NCBI RefSeq assembly: GCF_026213295.1
Contig: NC_079423.1
Location: forward strand, 21,643,761 to 21,707,760
From: Gadus chalcogrammus
Lineage: Eukaryota > Chordata > Actinopteri > Gadiformes > Gadidae
DNA length: 64,000 nt
Reading direction: 5' to 3'
Part shown: one piece after another, positions 23,540 through 33,471 of the stretch
How the letters are laid out: the number at the start of each line of letters is the position of its first letter
How positions within the stretch are numbered: position 1 is the stretch's first letter
Position numbers and translations under genes: made by a program
The notes under the pieces: model-generated
What the model was told of the DNA's origin: nothing
The model's input: only the letters and a program-made list of their open reading frames with translations
Database searches by the model: none

Positions 23540-26520
23540 TTACCTTTTTCTTCTGTCTATCTCGGATAACGATGTTTTGCTTACTTTGCAGAAGCTACAA
23601 GCTATGACAACAATCATTGTCAGAATTGCAGCTGAGTGATTCGGTGAGGAGGTAAAGAAAAGCTCTGGAACAACATACTCAAAGAACCAAAGAGCTGTGA
23701 GGATCCATAACATCCGGCAGGAGATTAAGGCGCTGAAGTTCCAATACAAGGAGGCCGTAGACGAGGGTCGCATTGGCCTGGCCCAGCTAATCCTACAGAA
23801 AAAGATCAGGGTTCTCGGCCGGGCTGAGTGGCATCGGAGGCGGCGCCGTGAGAGAGTGCGTTAGCGCGCTGCCTTTATCTCCAACCCCTTCAAGTTCACC
23901 ATGGATTTGTTGGGGTAGAAGCGCAGTGGTAAACTTGCCTCCTCGCAGGAAGACATAGACCAACATCTGAAGCAGACATACAGCGACCCCGCAAGAGAGC
24001 AGGAGCTGGGAGAATGTAACATCCTCATAGACCCCCCTGAACCTGAGATGCAGTTTGACATGTCAGAGCTGCAGCTAAAGGAAGTCAGGGAGGTCGTCCG
24101 CAAAGCAAGGGCAAGCTCCGCTCCAGGACCGAGTGGCACTTCATACAATGTGTATAAGAACTGTCCCAAACTCCTGCTGTGTTAGTGGAAAATCCTGTGA
24201 GTCTTCTGGAGTAGAGGGAGGATCCTACATCAATGGAGAGTAGCTGAAGGGGTGTGGATCCCGAAGGAGGAAAACTCCACCCAACTCGACCAGTTCTGCA
24301 GCATCTCCCTACTTTGTGTCGAGGGAAAGATTCTTCTTCTTTAGCACTGTTTCCAAACGACTGTGTACCTACCTTGAACAGAACACCTGCAATGACACAT
24401 CTGTCCAGAAGGGCGGCGTTTCGGGAATTCCAGGCTGTCTGGAGCACAACGGTGTGGTGACACAGCTGATAAGGGAGGCAAGAGAGACCAAGGGCAACCT
24501 GTCAGTTCTGGGGCTTGACCTGGCAAATGCATTTGGCTCCATTCCACACAAGTTGGTTCATCTCACATTGACAAAACATTATGTCCCCAGCAAGTGTAGA
24601 GACCTCATTGCTGATTACTACACCAATTTCAGGATGAGGGTCTCTTCGGGAGCAATAATATCACATTGTCACAAGATGGAGATCGGTATCATCACAGGGT
24701 GCAGTATCTCTGTGACACTATACTCCCTAGCCATGAACATACTCAACAAGTCTGCTGAGCCAGAGTGCAGAGGGCCCCTATCGAAATCCGGTCAACGGCA
24801 ACCCCGCATCAGGACATTCATGGATGACCTCACAGTCATGACAGAATCGGTCCCAGGCTGCCGGTGGATTCTGAAGGGACTCGAAAAGGTGATGGTCTGG
24901 GCCCGGATTTAAACCATCCAAATCAAGGTCTATGGTACTGAGGAAAGGGAAGGTGGTAGAAAAGTTCCGCTTTAACATCACAGGCACAGCCATCCCAACC
25001 ATCTCAGAGAAGCCAGTCAAGAGCTTGGACAAGGTTTTTGACAGCTCTCTGAGAGATACAACATCTATCCAGCCGACCTGCACTGAGTTGGATGGCTTGT
25101 GGAAATTCGTGGCCAAGTCCGGCCTACCTGGAAAGTTCAAAGCATGGATATACCATCACAGCATTCTTCCCAGGATCCTTTGGCCCCTCCTTGTCTATGC
25201 AGTCCCCGTCTCAACAGTGGAGACCTTAAAGAGGAGGGTAAGTAGCTACCTTCGGAGATGGCTTGGATTACCGAGGAGCCTGAGCAGCCTGGCACTCTAC
25301 GGGAACACCAATAACTGCCCTTCAAACTGCAACTGCCCTTCAAATCCTTGGAGGAGGAGTTTAAGGTTACAAGAGCCAGAGAAGTTGTTCAGTAGAGGGA
25401 CTCACGTGATCCGATGGTGGCTAAAGCAGGGAGTGAGGACTGTAAGGAAGCGGAGGGCAGAGGTCGCAGTTCAAGAGGCAGAGGCAAGGATGCATCAAAG
25501 GAACATGGTGGGAGTGGTCACACATGGCAGAACTGGGCTAGGCTCCTTTCCAACTCCCCAAATGAACAGCAGCGGGAAGGGAGGGCGCCGCCTTGTTCAG
25601 GAGGAGGTGAGAGCTGCAGTGGAAGAAAAAAGAACCGTTAAGGCAGTGGGAATGAAGCAACAGGGAGCTTGGACAAGATGGGAGAACGCGTTTGAGAGGA
25701 AAGTAACCTGGGCTGAGCTGTGGAAAGCCGAGCCTCACCGCATTAAATTCCTCATCCAGGCAGTATATGATGTGCTAACATGCCCATCAAACCTGCACAC
25801 ATGGGGCTTAGCCGAGACACCAGCATGCCCGTTATGCTCCAAGCGAGAAACCCTGGAACACATCCCCAGCTGCTGCACCAGGGCACTTGGAGATGGACGG
25901 TACCGCTGGAGCCATGATCAAGTTCTTAAGACCAACGCTAAGGTCATCAGCGAAGGACTTGTGTGGGTGAAGCGGTTCCGACACTCCAAGAAAACCATAG
26001 CCTTTGTCAGAGCTGGGGAGCAGTCAACCCCTGCCGGAAGAACATGTGCGGGAATCCTAACATCTGCACATTGCAGATGTTAGGATTGCAGTCACCACCC
26101 TGCGACCAGACATTGTCCTTGTGTCTGAGTCCAGCAAGCAAGTTGTGCTGCTGGAGCTGACCGTCCCATGGGAAGACCACCTGGAAGAAGCCTTTGAGAG
26201 GAAGCTCTCCATGTTCGCGGGACTGGTCAGTGTCTGTAAGCAGGCTGGTTGGAGAGCAAGGTGTCTCCCGGTGGAGGTTGGTTGCAGGGGTTTTTGCAGC
26301 CCGTTCCCTGACCAGAGCCTTTAGTAGTTGGGCATCGAGGGAGAGAGAAGGAGGAGAGCCATCCGCAATATCACCGATGCGGCAGAGAGGGCCTCAAGAT
26401 GGCTGTGGCTCAAAAGAGGAGAGCCATGGAGTCATGATAGCTAGCTAGCCATCTGGACACAAACTGGGGTCTGATCAGCCCCGGCGGGGTCACCTGGAGG
26501 AGGGCGTATTATGTTGAAAG
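23540..26520 (+). pseudogene. R2-superclade LINE with restriction-like endonuclease, decayed
   Basis: A single-ORF non-LTR retrotransposon. 23640-23870 encodes the basic N-terminal region (EIKALKFQYKEAVDEGRIG). 24100-24152 carries the RT entry motif SAPGPSGTSYNVYK. 24316-24912 is the RT palm, with catalytic FMDDL at 24817-24831. 24932-26083 is a 383-residue frame covering thumb and C-terminal domain (LPRILWPLLVY, YLRRWLGLPRSLSS). A CCHC zinc motif, C-x2-C-x7-H-x4-C (CPLCSKRETLEHIPSCC), is at 25826-25876. After a frame break the RLE nuclease motif RPDIVLVSESSKQVVLLEL follows at 26103-26160. This domain order (RT, CCHC, RLE) is that of R2/NeSL/Hero-type elements, not APE LINEs. At least five stops or frameshifts make it inactive. 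Confidence 0.85.
26053..26087. repeat. perfect 16-bp hairpin within the R2-type LINE
   Basis: Arms 26053-26068 and 26072-26087 (AATCCTAACATCTGCA and its complement) flank a 3-nt loop. It sits at the frame break between the CCHC motif and the RLE nuclease. Confidence 0.95.
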
Positions 26521-27828
26521 ACCCGAAACGTCTGATGATTCCAGGTGTAATGGGTTAGAAAAATAGTTCCTTATTGAAAAATATAAATACATTTGGGGCA
26601 TTAGTAAAAATATAAAAGTAGACACCCCTTTATTTTTGTGGTATTTGACTACAATAATCTAATAATCAAATTTTATAATGTCGGCTTTCGCTACTATGAC
26701 TCACCGAGCCACTAGATGGCGCACGGCGCCGAGGGGATCATTAACACCACAGGGTCGCGGTACCGCAGAATAAATCCTGCGAGCAAGACTAACTGATGCT
26801 TTCTTTCGTGTCTCTTGTTTGTTCAACAATAGGTGGGTTAAAACTCCTTAAATGCAACATATTATACTTTGTAGAGTAGGCATGTTTAGTAGGGTCATGA
26901 GTTTAATAGTTTTGGTCAGAAGAAGAGAAATGGGCTGTGTGAATGTTTTGTGATCGTGATGTGACCATGAAGCTACATGCTAATGTTGCTGTTGTGTTAG
27001 TGGGTTCTTGCGGGAGTTGCGCTGACATTGGGTTCATGAAGTGAACTTGAGTTTCACCTCGGCACGGTTTAGCCGCTGGTTAGTTTATCTAAAACGTGGG
27101 TTTGTGATCTGTTTTACACCATCCGTAAAATGAAATTTTAATATATTATTTCAAGGGTTTTTGTATTGTATTAAATGGAGTTCCTACCTTTTAAATATTA
27201 TTTGATATAAAGCGACATTTCAAGAAATACTCATAAGTAGCTATAGGCATTTACTTATTGTTGATATGTTTATTATACTGATTGTTTGATTTCATGTTGT
27301 CATACCGTGGAGTTCCATATCTCTGAAGTCAAAAGTTTATGTCAGTCGTCATGTGTCATTATAAAAATCCTTGACTTTATGAAGCATAAAGTCAAGGATT
27401 TGAACAAATGTCCTGGTGCAGAATAAATCCTCAGAGCAAGACTAAATGAAGCTTTGTTTCGTGTCTCTTGTTTGTTCAACAATAGACCACAGGATTTGTG
27501 GCAACATACCCTCTTGGCTAGGTCAAGGGGGCAACACAGGCACAGCACTGATGATGTGTCCAGAGGCATCAGTAGATGTATGTACATAGATTGCTACACT
27601 TGCTACTTAATACTTTGGATAAGAATGTACTTTTCTATTAATCCCATATGGGGAATGTTGGTGTACATCACAAATGAAATAACTCAAATCCGTGTTTACA
27701 ACTACTTACTAATATGCTAGGCATTATGTTCACAATTGTTTCTGAAAGTATGTTTGTGAAAGCCAAGTGACATGAAATATATTGACCACTTAAACTCATG
27801 TCAACAATAATCAAGGATACATTTGTTG
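26521..27828. other. AT-rich host DNA with an LTR-like direct repeat
   Basis: No gene is supported. A segment of about 70 bp containing CAGAATAAATCCT and ending TTTGTTCAACAATAG occurs at 26763-26834 and again at 27418-27485 with small differences. Its AATAAA and CA-type end resemble the R-U5 part of an LTR. A perfect hairpin lies at 27365-27401. Confidence 0.45.
27365..27401. repeat. perfect 17-bp hairpin
   Basis: Arms AAATCCTTGACTTTATG and its exact complement, with a 3-nt loop. Confidence 0.95.
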
Positions 27829-27832
27829 TTAA

Positions 27833-28018
27833 TGTGGCGACACGAGGAGGCTTTACTAATTTATATCAGAGTATCTTCTCTTTGTTATTGACAACGCCAC
27901 CTTGGGTTAGGGCCCAAGGACCAGTACACAAACAAACAATGATTGGCGAACGAGCCGGAGAGGGCGTGGTAAAACAGAAGCCTGTGTCTAAGTAGCAGTG
28001 GTGCCTCATACCACTACA
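27833..28018 (-). repeat. 3' LTR, internally deleted (186 bp)
   Basis: TGTGGCGACACG...CCACTACA on the plus strand. It matches only the two ends of the 1.41-kb 5' LTR. About 1.2 kb is missing at a junction near 27933 (CCAGTACAC joined to AAACAAACAATG), with ACACA-like microhomology. The lost part includes the TATA-like box and the polyadenylation signal. Confidence 0.88.
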
Positions 28019-28037
28019 ATCCACCCCCCCCATTTTC
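28019..28037 (-). other. polypurine tract
   Basis: The minus strand reads AAAATGGGGGGGGTGGAT directly next to the 3' LTR start TGTAGTGG, the expected plus-strand primer position. Confidence 0.82.
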
Positions 28038-28072
28038 ATCGTCGACCCGACAATGCTCTTGAAGGATCTTGA

Positions 28073-28441
28073 CTAAGACCATGGCCTAAAAACAGCAAAC
28101 ACATAATTTGACTGACCGGCTGAGGGCCCGGCCTGAGCCACCTCATTGGCCGGCCTGGGTAAATGGTGGAAGTTTGAGTGTTGACCAGCTGTAGGTCGGG
28201 TTGTCCGACGCCGGACAGCTTCATAACTCACTGGAAGAGGGACTGCTAAGGGAGCGCCACTGACAGAGGGTGGCTGCACCGTCAAGTGGGCAGGAAGTGC
28301 AGTGGGCAATGTTGCCGTTGTGGCAACAGGTATCGCCGATGCAAGGGCCGTCTGGACTTCTCCGGCGGGATGAGCAGCTGGCGCGAGGATGGTGTCCTTT
28401 ACTGCAGCCATCAAAGCTCTCAGACGCTGCAGGCCGGTCAA
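28073..28441 (-). pseudogene. gypsy pol C-terminal tail
   Basis: Ala/Pro-rich frame downstream of the integrase, with RRRTTRPTAGQHSNFHHLPR near its end. Such low-complexity tails follow the integrase in several fish gypsy elements. It is separated from the integrase frame by a break near 28442. Its function is unknown. Confidence 0.6.
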
Positions 28442-28442
28442 G

Positions 28443-29700
28443 TCAGATGGAAAGAGGAGCAGGTTTGTTGCCTGAAGCAGCCATCCTGACTATAGCTTTA
28501 AGCAGCGTTCGATGTACCCGTTTGACCCTGGCCAGGTCGTCCTCTGGTGCAACTGTATACACCGCACCATTGCCGTGGGGAGCTTTAATCACCCGATGCA
28601 CCACAGGGTTCCACCTGTCCTGGATCTTATGACGCCCCTTCCAGACAAACTCCTTTAGACGAACTGCCTGACCCACCAAAAGCGGCTCTGACCGGACAGA
28701 CTGATCATGATTTTCCTTCCGACGTTCCGACGCCTTCAAAAGCCAAGTGTAGCCGGGTCTGATGCTCCTGGACCCAGTCATTTACCGTCCCCCCAACAGG
28801 ATCCTGCACCCTTCCCAACAAGAAATCAACAGGGAGCCTTGCCTTACGACCAAACATGAGGAAAAACGGGGATTCCCCAGTGGATTGATGCGGTGTGGTG
28901 TTATAAGCATGCAATATCTGAGTTAGACAAGAGTGCCATTCGCGCTTTCGAGAGAGAGGTAAAGCAAATCATGAAGAGTGTGATTGAAACGTTCGCATTG
29001 ACCGTTACCTGCAGGATGGTACGGTGTGGTGCGAGATTTTTCAATGTTGTAAAGACCACACAGCTGCTGAATGAGTACTTTCGAAATTGCGACCCTGATC
29101 AGAATGAATGCGTGCTGGAACACCAAACTTTGAAAACCACTCCGTGACGAGCACCTGTGCCACTGTAGAGGCGCGCTGCTCACGAGTGGGAATGGCAAGA
29201 GTGTTTTTACTGAAAACATCCGTCAAGACAAGGACGTTCTCCAGCCCATTATGGGTTGGTTCGAGCAGGGTGAAATCCATCGCCAGGATTTCGTTAGGCT
29301 CTGAAGCAAGCAGATGTCCCATGAAGCTACGACCTGGTGGCCCGGAGTCTTTAGCCACTTGGCACCGCTCACAAGTTTGACACCAGCGCCTCACATCAGA
29401 CGACATCCCCGGCCAATAACACCGCTGCCTGAGCAATTCCAGAGTCCTGCCCACCCCCTGGTGACCGTGATTTTGATGGACCTCCGTGTGGACTTTATCC
29501 TTTAGAGCAGCTGGCAACAGCACCTGGAGAACTACTTCTCCCCCATCGGAGCGAAAGGCTTGCCGGAACAATACTCCGGCCAATTCCTTAAATCGCTCCC
29601 ACTGCTTGAGGAGCACCAAAGCTGATGGGGACAACTGCTTGCGTGCCTCATGATTCGGGTATCGTTTCTGCTGCCAAAGCACAAGGACTTCCTGGGTCAC
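28443..29700 (-). pseudogene. gypsy integrase
   Basis: Catalyses insertion of the cDNA into the host genome. The first frame (29700-29041) has the HHCC zinc-binding module (HxNHGHQG ... WCQTCERCQ, about 29470-29340) and the first two catalytic acidic residues (MDFTLLEP near 29280; HSDQGRNFE near 29120). After a frameshift near 29090, a second frame carries the third acidic residue ([16 protein letters not shown], about 29010). A third frame holds AYNTTPHQSTGESPFFLMFG (28914 downward), and a fourth (28781-28443) the GPY/F-like C-terminal part (HKIQDRWNPVVHRV). At least three frame breaks separate the parts, so it is inactive. Confidence 0.88.
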
Positions 29701-30337
29701 AGGGTCAGCTCGCTGAAGTTCTCCAATGTCTGGCTTTGCCTCAGATGCTGAGGCAAAGCCTGGATAGCAGCCTGACAGGCTGCAGGCCCTCGGACCTGGA
29801 GAGCTTGTTTCAAGGGCTGTGGAAGCTGCATACCAGAGATGATCATTTCAAGAACTACGGTTCTGGGTGGATACAAGCGAGACAGAGCGTCCGCATTTGT
29901 GTTACTCTTGCCAGAGCGGTAACGAATCTCAAAATCGAACGACGCAAGTTGGGCTACCCAACGCTGCTCCAGGGCTCCAAGTTTAGCCGATGACAAGTGG
30001 CTAAGCGGATTATTGTCCGTAAAGACAATGCATTTGTGGCCAAGCAAGTACTCACGGAATTTGTCCACCATAGCCCATTTTAGCGCCAGAAACTCATGCT
30101 TCATGGAGCTATAATTGACTGGGTTGTGTTCGGTTGGCCTCAGGCTTCGGCTGGCATATGCTATAGGTTGGACCTTTCCTCCATGCTCTTGCGAAAGCAC
30201 TGCGCCCAGGCCTCCATGGCTTGCGTCGACTTCCAAGATGAATGGGAGGGAAAAGTCAACGTATGCCAGCACGGGTGCAGTGGTAAGCTTAGATTTTAAA
30301 GCTTCAAAGCCCCGCTGATGTTCTCCCGTCCACCTTT
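29697..30337 (-). pseudogene. gypsy RNase H
   Basis: RNase H domain following the RT. Visible motifs are the first catalytic Asp in EVDASHGGLGAVL (about 30230), YSSMKHEFLALKWA (the catalytic Glu, about 30100), FTDNNPLSHL (about 30015) and SNTNADALSR (the last catalytic Asp, about 29890). It is separated from the RT by a frame break near 30335, where the sense is picked up as LLTAYVDF-like sequence. It degrades the RNA strand during reverse transcription in active elements. Confidence 0.88.
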
Positions 30338-31417
30338 CTAAAACTTGCTGTTCAGACCGGACTTGGACGCCACAAGTTCAGCAACCAGGCGATGTAAAGG
30401 TGCAGCCAACTTGGCAAAGCCCTCCACGAAGCGCCGATAATAGCTAGCGAACCCAAGAAAGGACCGCTGCTCCAAGATGGTGGTTGGAGGCTGCCAGCTG
30501 GCTACCACTTCAACCTTGCCTGGATCGGTGGAAACACCTTCGGCCGAAATGATATGGCCCAAGTAACGCACCTCGTGTTGGAAGAAGGAGCACTTTGACA
30601 ACTTTGCCTTCAGACCTTCATATTGCAACCGCTGAAGCACCACTTCCAATCTCTCAAGATGTTGCTGAAAGGTGGAGGAGAAGACCACAATATCGTCCAG
30701 ATACAAAAGCAACGACTGACATTGCTGATCTCCGAAAACCCTTTGCATGAGTCGCTGGAACGTGCTGGGTGCATTACACAACCCGAAAGGCATGCGATTC
30801 CATTCGAAGAGTCCGAAAGGAGTACAAAATGCGGTCTTGGGTCGGTCGGCCTCTGCCACCGGAACCTGGTTATACCCGCTGGCTAAATCCTTGGTGGAAA
30901 ACCAGCGGGCTCCGGTGAGTGCATCCAGCGATTCCTCAATCCGAGGGAGAGGGAACGTGTCTTTTCGAGTTCTGCTGTTAAGCTGCCGGTAGTCTACACA
31001 CAAGCGCAGACGCCCATCATTTTTTTTAACCAGCACGATCGGTGAAGCAAACGGACTGCAGCTCCCCCGGATAACCTCCGTATCAAGCAGCAGGCTGATG
31101 TGTTATTTGTCCACTTCATATTCCGATGGCGGAATACGCCGGTAGCGCTGACGAATGGGAGTGTCGTCAAGAAGCGGGATTTCATGCGTTATCAGGTTTG
31201 TGCAACCCAGGTCGCCGTCGTGAGAAGAAAAGACAGAAGCATATTTCCCAAGAAGAAGGCGGGCTTCCTCCCGCTCTTCGGCTGACAAAGCAGACAGATT
31301 AACCACGTCTACTTGATCTTGCAGCGTAGAAGTCACAGCCTGGGATGCAACAACGGCCAGGTAAGATGGAACCTCCTTAACCCCAGAAGGTAAGCTCACG
31401 ACACAAACCTCACGCAA
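30338..31417 (-). pseudogene. gypsy reverse transcriptase
   Basis: Two frames. 31417-31103 is the N-terminal connector and fingers (EIPLLDDTPIRQRYRRIPPSE), closed by a TAA stop at 31103-31105. 31036-30338 is the catalytic part: VDYRQLN, LASGYNQVPV, MPFGLCNAPSTFQRLM, and the catalytic YLDDIVVFS (codons around 30703-30680), then FLGFASYYRRFV. All the usual RT blocks 1-7 can be recognised. The stop between the frames is a substitution in the conserved segment before HISLLLDTEVI, so a full-length Pol cannot be made. Confidence 0.93.
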
Positions 31418-31444
31418 AACACCAACCTCTGTACGGGGGTAAAG

Positions 31445-32170
31445 CTACACATCAGAAGTGCCCACATTGACATCAGGTATGTACACAGTACCTCCCTCAA
31501 CTCGAACCAGTGCTGGGGACGCCAGCAGCCCAGCAGGAAGGCCCTGATCCGAGGGCTCAAAGAGCACAGTAGTCCCAGAATGTTGGGTAGAACAGGTGGT
31601 TGGAACTAGCTGCATAGTGCCACCAAAGATACGGCAAGCTTTCTTGCCTCGCAGCTTGACCTTGCCAATGACATCAGCAGGGGAAGTCAGAGAAGCTTGA
31701 TGACATCTCTGCAATGCCTGCACCACAGGCTTTGGTGCTTCGGTAACGGTGGGCAGATTGAACAGGGCAGAGCCATGTTGCCCAAACAAGGTGCTATAAC
31801 ATCTTCGTAAGATGTTCATCCCCAAGACACCCGGGGCAGAAAGAGAAACATCAGCTGGAGGATCCTTGACGACCAATAGCCCACACCCTGGCAAAGTCCT
31901 ACCACTGAGCTCGACTTCGAGATCCAAGTAGCCAAGGTATGGGATGGGCAATCCATTGGCCACTTAAAGCTGAAGCCAATGGCTAGACTGAAGTTTCTCC
32001 TGGCCCCAAGTCGCAAAGTGTGGCCGGAAAAAGCTTTCCCTGACAGTGGACACCATGGACCCAGTGTCCACCAAGCAAGGAACCTTTACTCCCCCCATAA
32101 CCACGTCCATGTGTGGACAAGCACTGATTAGCCTAGTCTCTCCCCCATCCCTTAACCTAACTGGTGAGCC
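31445..32170 (-). pseudogene. gypsy aspartic protease region
   Basis: The retroviral-type protease active site VDTGS is at 32071-32057. It is followed by RESFFRPHF, the flap region, and then ANGLPIPYLGYLDLEV and PGVLGMNILRRC, the C-terminal signature of this protease type. A TAA stop at 31966-31964 lies just upstream of ANGLPIPY and separates the active site from the rest. The long ORF 31963-31445 therefore lacks the catalytic Asp. Confidence 0.85.
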
Positions 32171-32214
32171 TGTGGCGCCTCCCCTCGAACTTTGGCTCCG
32201 CAGTTCAACGGGTG

Positions 32215-33256
32215 CTAGTTTCCCGATTGCTGAGCTGGATCCCGCCTAGAAACTGGCGGTGGAGGTGGAGGAGGGGCACGTTCCCCTCTGCACTCCCTGG
32301 CAAAGTGGCCAGGCAGCTGACACCGCCGGTAGATTACCGGACCACGGTAAGAGGAATGATTACGCTGCGGATTAATCTGCAGCCGAGCAAGAGTTTCTGT
32401 GAGACAGTTAATCTGTTCCTGTTGGAGCTTCAGCATCTGTTTCACCTCCTGCAACTCTGAAGCCTGGGGTGGACTAGCCACGGAAGTAGCAGTCCGAACG
32501 CCACACTGCAAGCCCAGCATCGAGGGTACTGATTGGCTTCGGCCCCGCACACCCCCTGGCAATCCCTCTCGCTCCCACTTAATTGCCTCTGCCCTAGCGT
32601 CCAGCAGAGAGACGGTAGGCTGCCTGCGTGTGAGTTGTTTTAGTTCTCGGCGAAGGGAACCATCAATATCATTTTCGATGAACTGATCGCGCAACAAAAC
32701 GTCTGCATTTGGCATCTCGCTTGCAGCACTTTGTTTCACCGCAGACATCAAACTCATTAACGCGTGTGAGAACTCTTGAAGGGTCTCCCCCTCTTGCTGT
32801 CGCCTTGAGAAAAACGCCCCTTGTAAAGCAACGTACGAGTCGGAGCGACCATACAGCTCTCGCAAAACCACAATGATTTTAGTTGAATCACTTCGATCTG
32901 TGGCCGGGCGATATTATATTTCTTCACGCGCCTCTCCCTCCAAATGGTCAACCAGAAAGAACGCTTGATCGAAGGTGGACAGGTGACCTCATACAGGCTT
33001 GAGCCTCCTCAATCCACTCCTCTAACCCTATACCTGACCTACCCCTAAACACGGGACACCTCCTATCACAGGGTACAAGGACCAGTCGCTCCGTTACCAG
33101 AGCGGTAGGAGCGGATGGCACTGGGAAAGGTTCAGCAGGAATGGAAGGTGCAGCACTAGGACCAGGCACGGCCGCAGCCTGCTCCCACCGCAACCCGTCA
33201 TTCTCTGTCCTCAGCTGTGCCACCAAATCCATCAACTCCTGTAGCTCTCCCTCCAT
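32215..33256 (-). pseudogene. gypsy gag (capsid-nucleocapsid)
   Basis: Begins with ATG at 33256 (MEGELQELMDLVAQL, a short coiled coil). The capsid follows (CPVFRGRSGIGLEEWIEEA; LVDHLEGEAREEI; FSRRQQEGETLQEFSHALMSLM). A frameshift near 32985 and a TAA stop near 32911 break it. The nucleocapsid zinc knuckle should read C-x2-C-x4-H-x4-C but here is YRRCQLPGHFAREC: the first cysteine is tyrosine (codon 32331-32329, TGC to TAC). A poly-Pro stretch closes the protein. Confidence 0.88.
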
Positions 33257-33448
33257 TTCAAAGCTACGACCAAACTGAGAACACTAATGCTACGGCTACC
33301 AAAGAAAAACAAAAAAAACACAATACTCGCCGCTGGTTCGCCTTAAGCTGCCTTTCATTCACACTCACAACTGGCTATCTGAGGACCAAAAACACAGAAA
33401 TAAAAAGAGAAAACATAGAACACACGTCTCCACCTCCACTGAATTAAA

Positions 33449-33467
33449 AATCCTGCCGACAACGCCA
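33449..33467 (-). other. primer binding site matching tRNA-Ser
   Basis: The minus strand, 4 nt inside the 5' LTR, reads TGGCGTTGTCGGCAGGATT. The 3' end of vertebrate tRNA-Ser (AGA/TGA type) ends ATCCTGCCGACTACG plus CCA, so this site is complementary over 18 of 19 bases. Confidence 0.8.
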
Positions 33468-33471
33468 AGTT

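Noticed and set aside
25137..25738. Minus-strand ORFs over the R2-type LINE
   Set aside because: They are antisense shadows of the 383-residue plus-strand frame, which carries recognisable motifs.
30096..30318. Plus-strand ORFs over the gypsy pol region
   Set aside because: They are antisense shadows of the minus-strand RNase H and RT.
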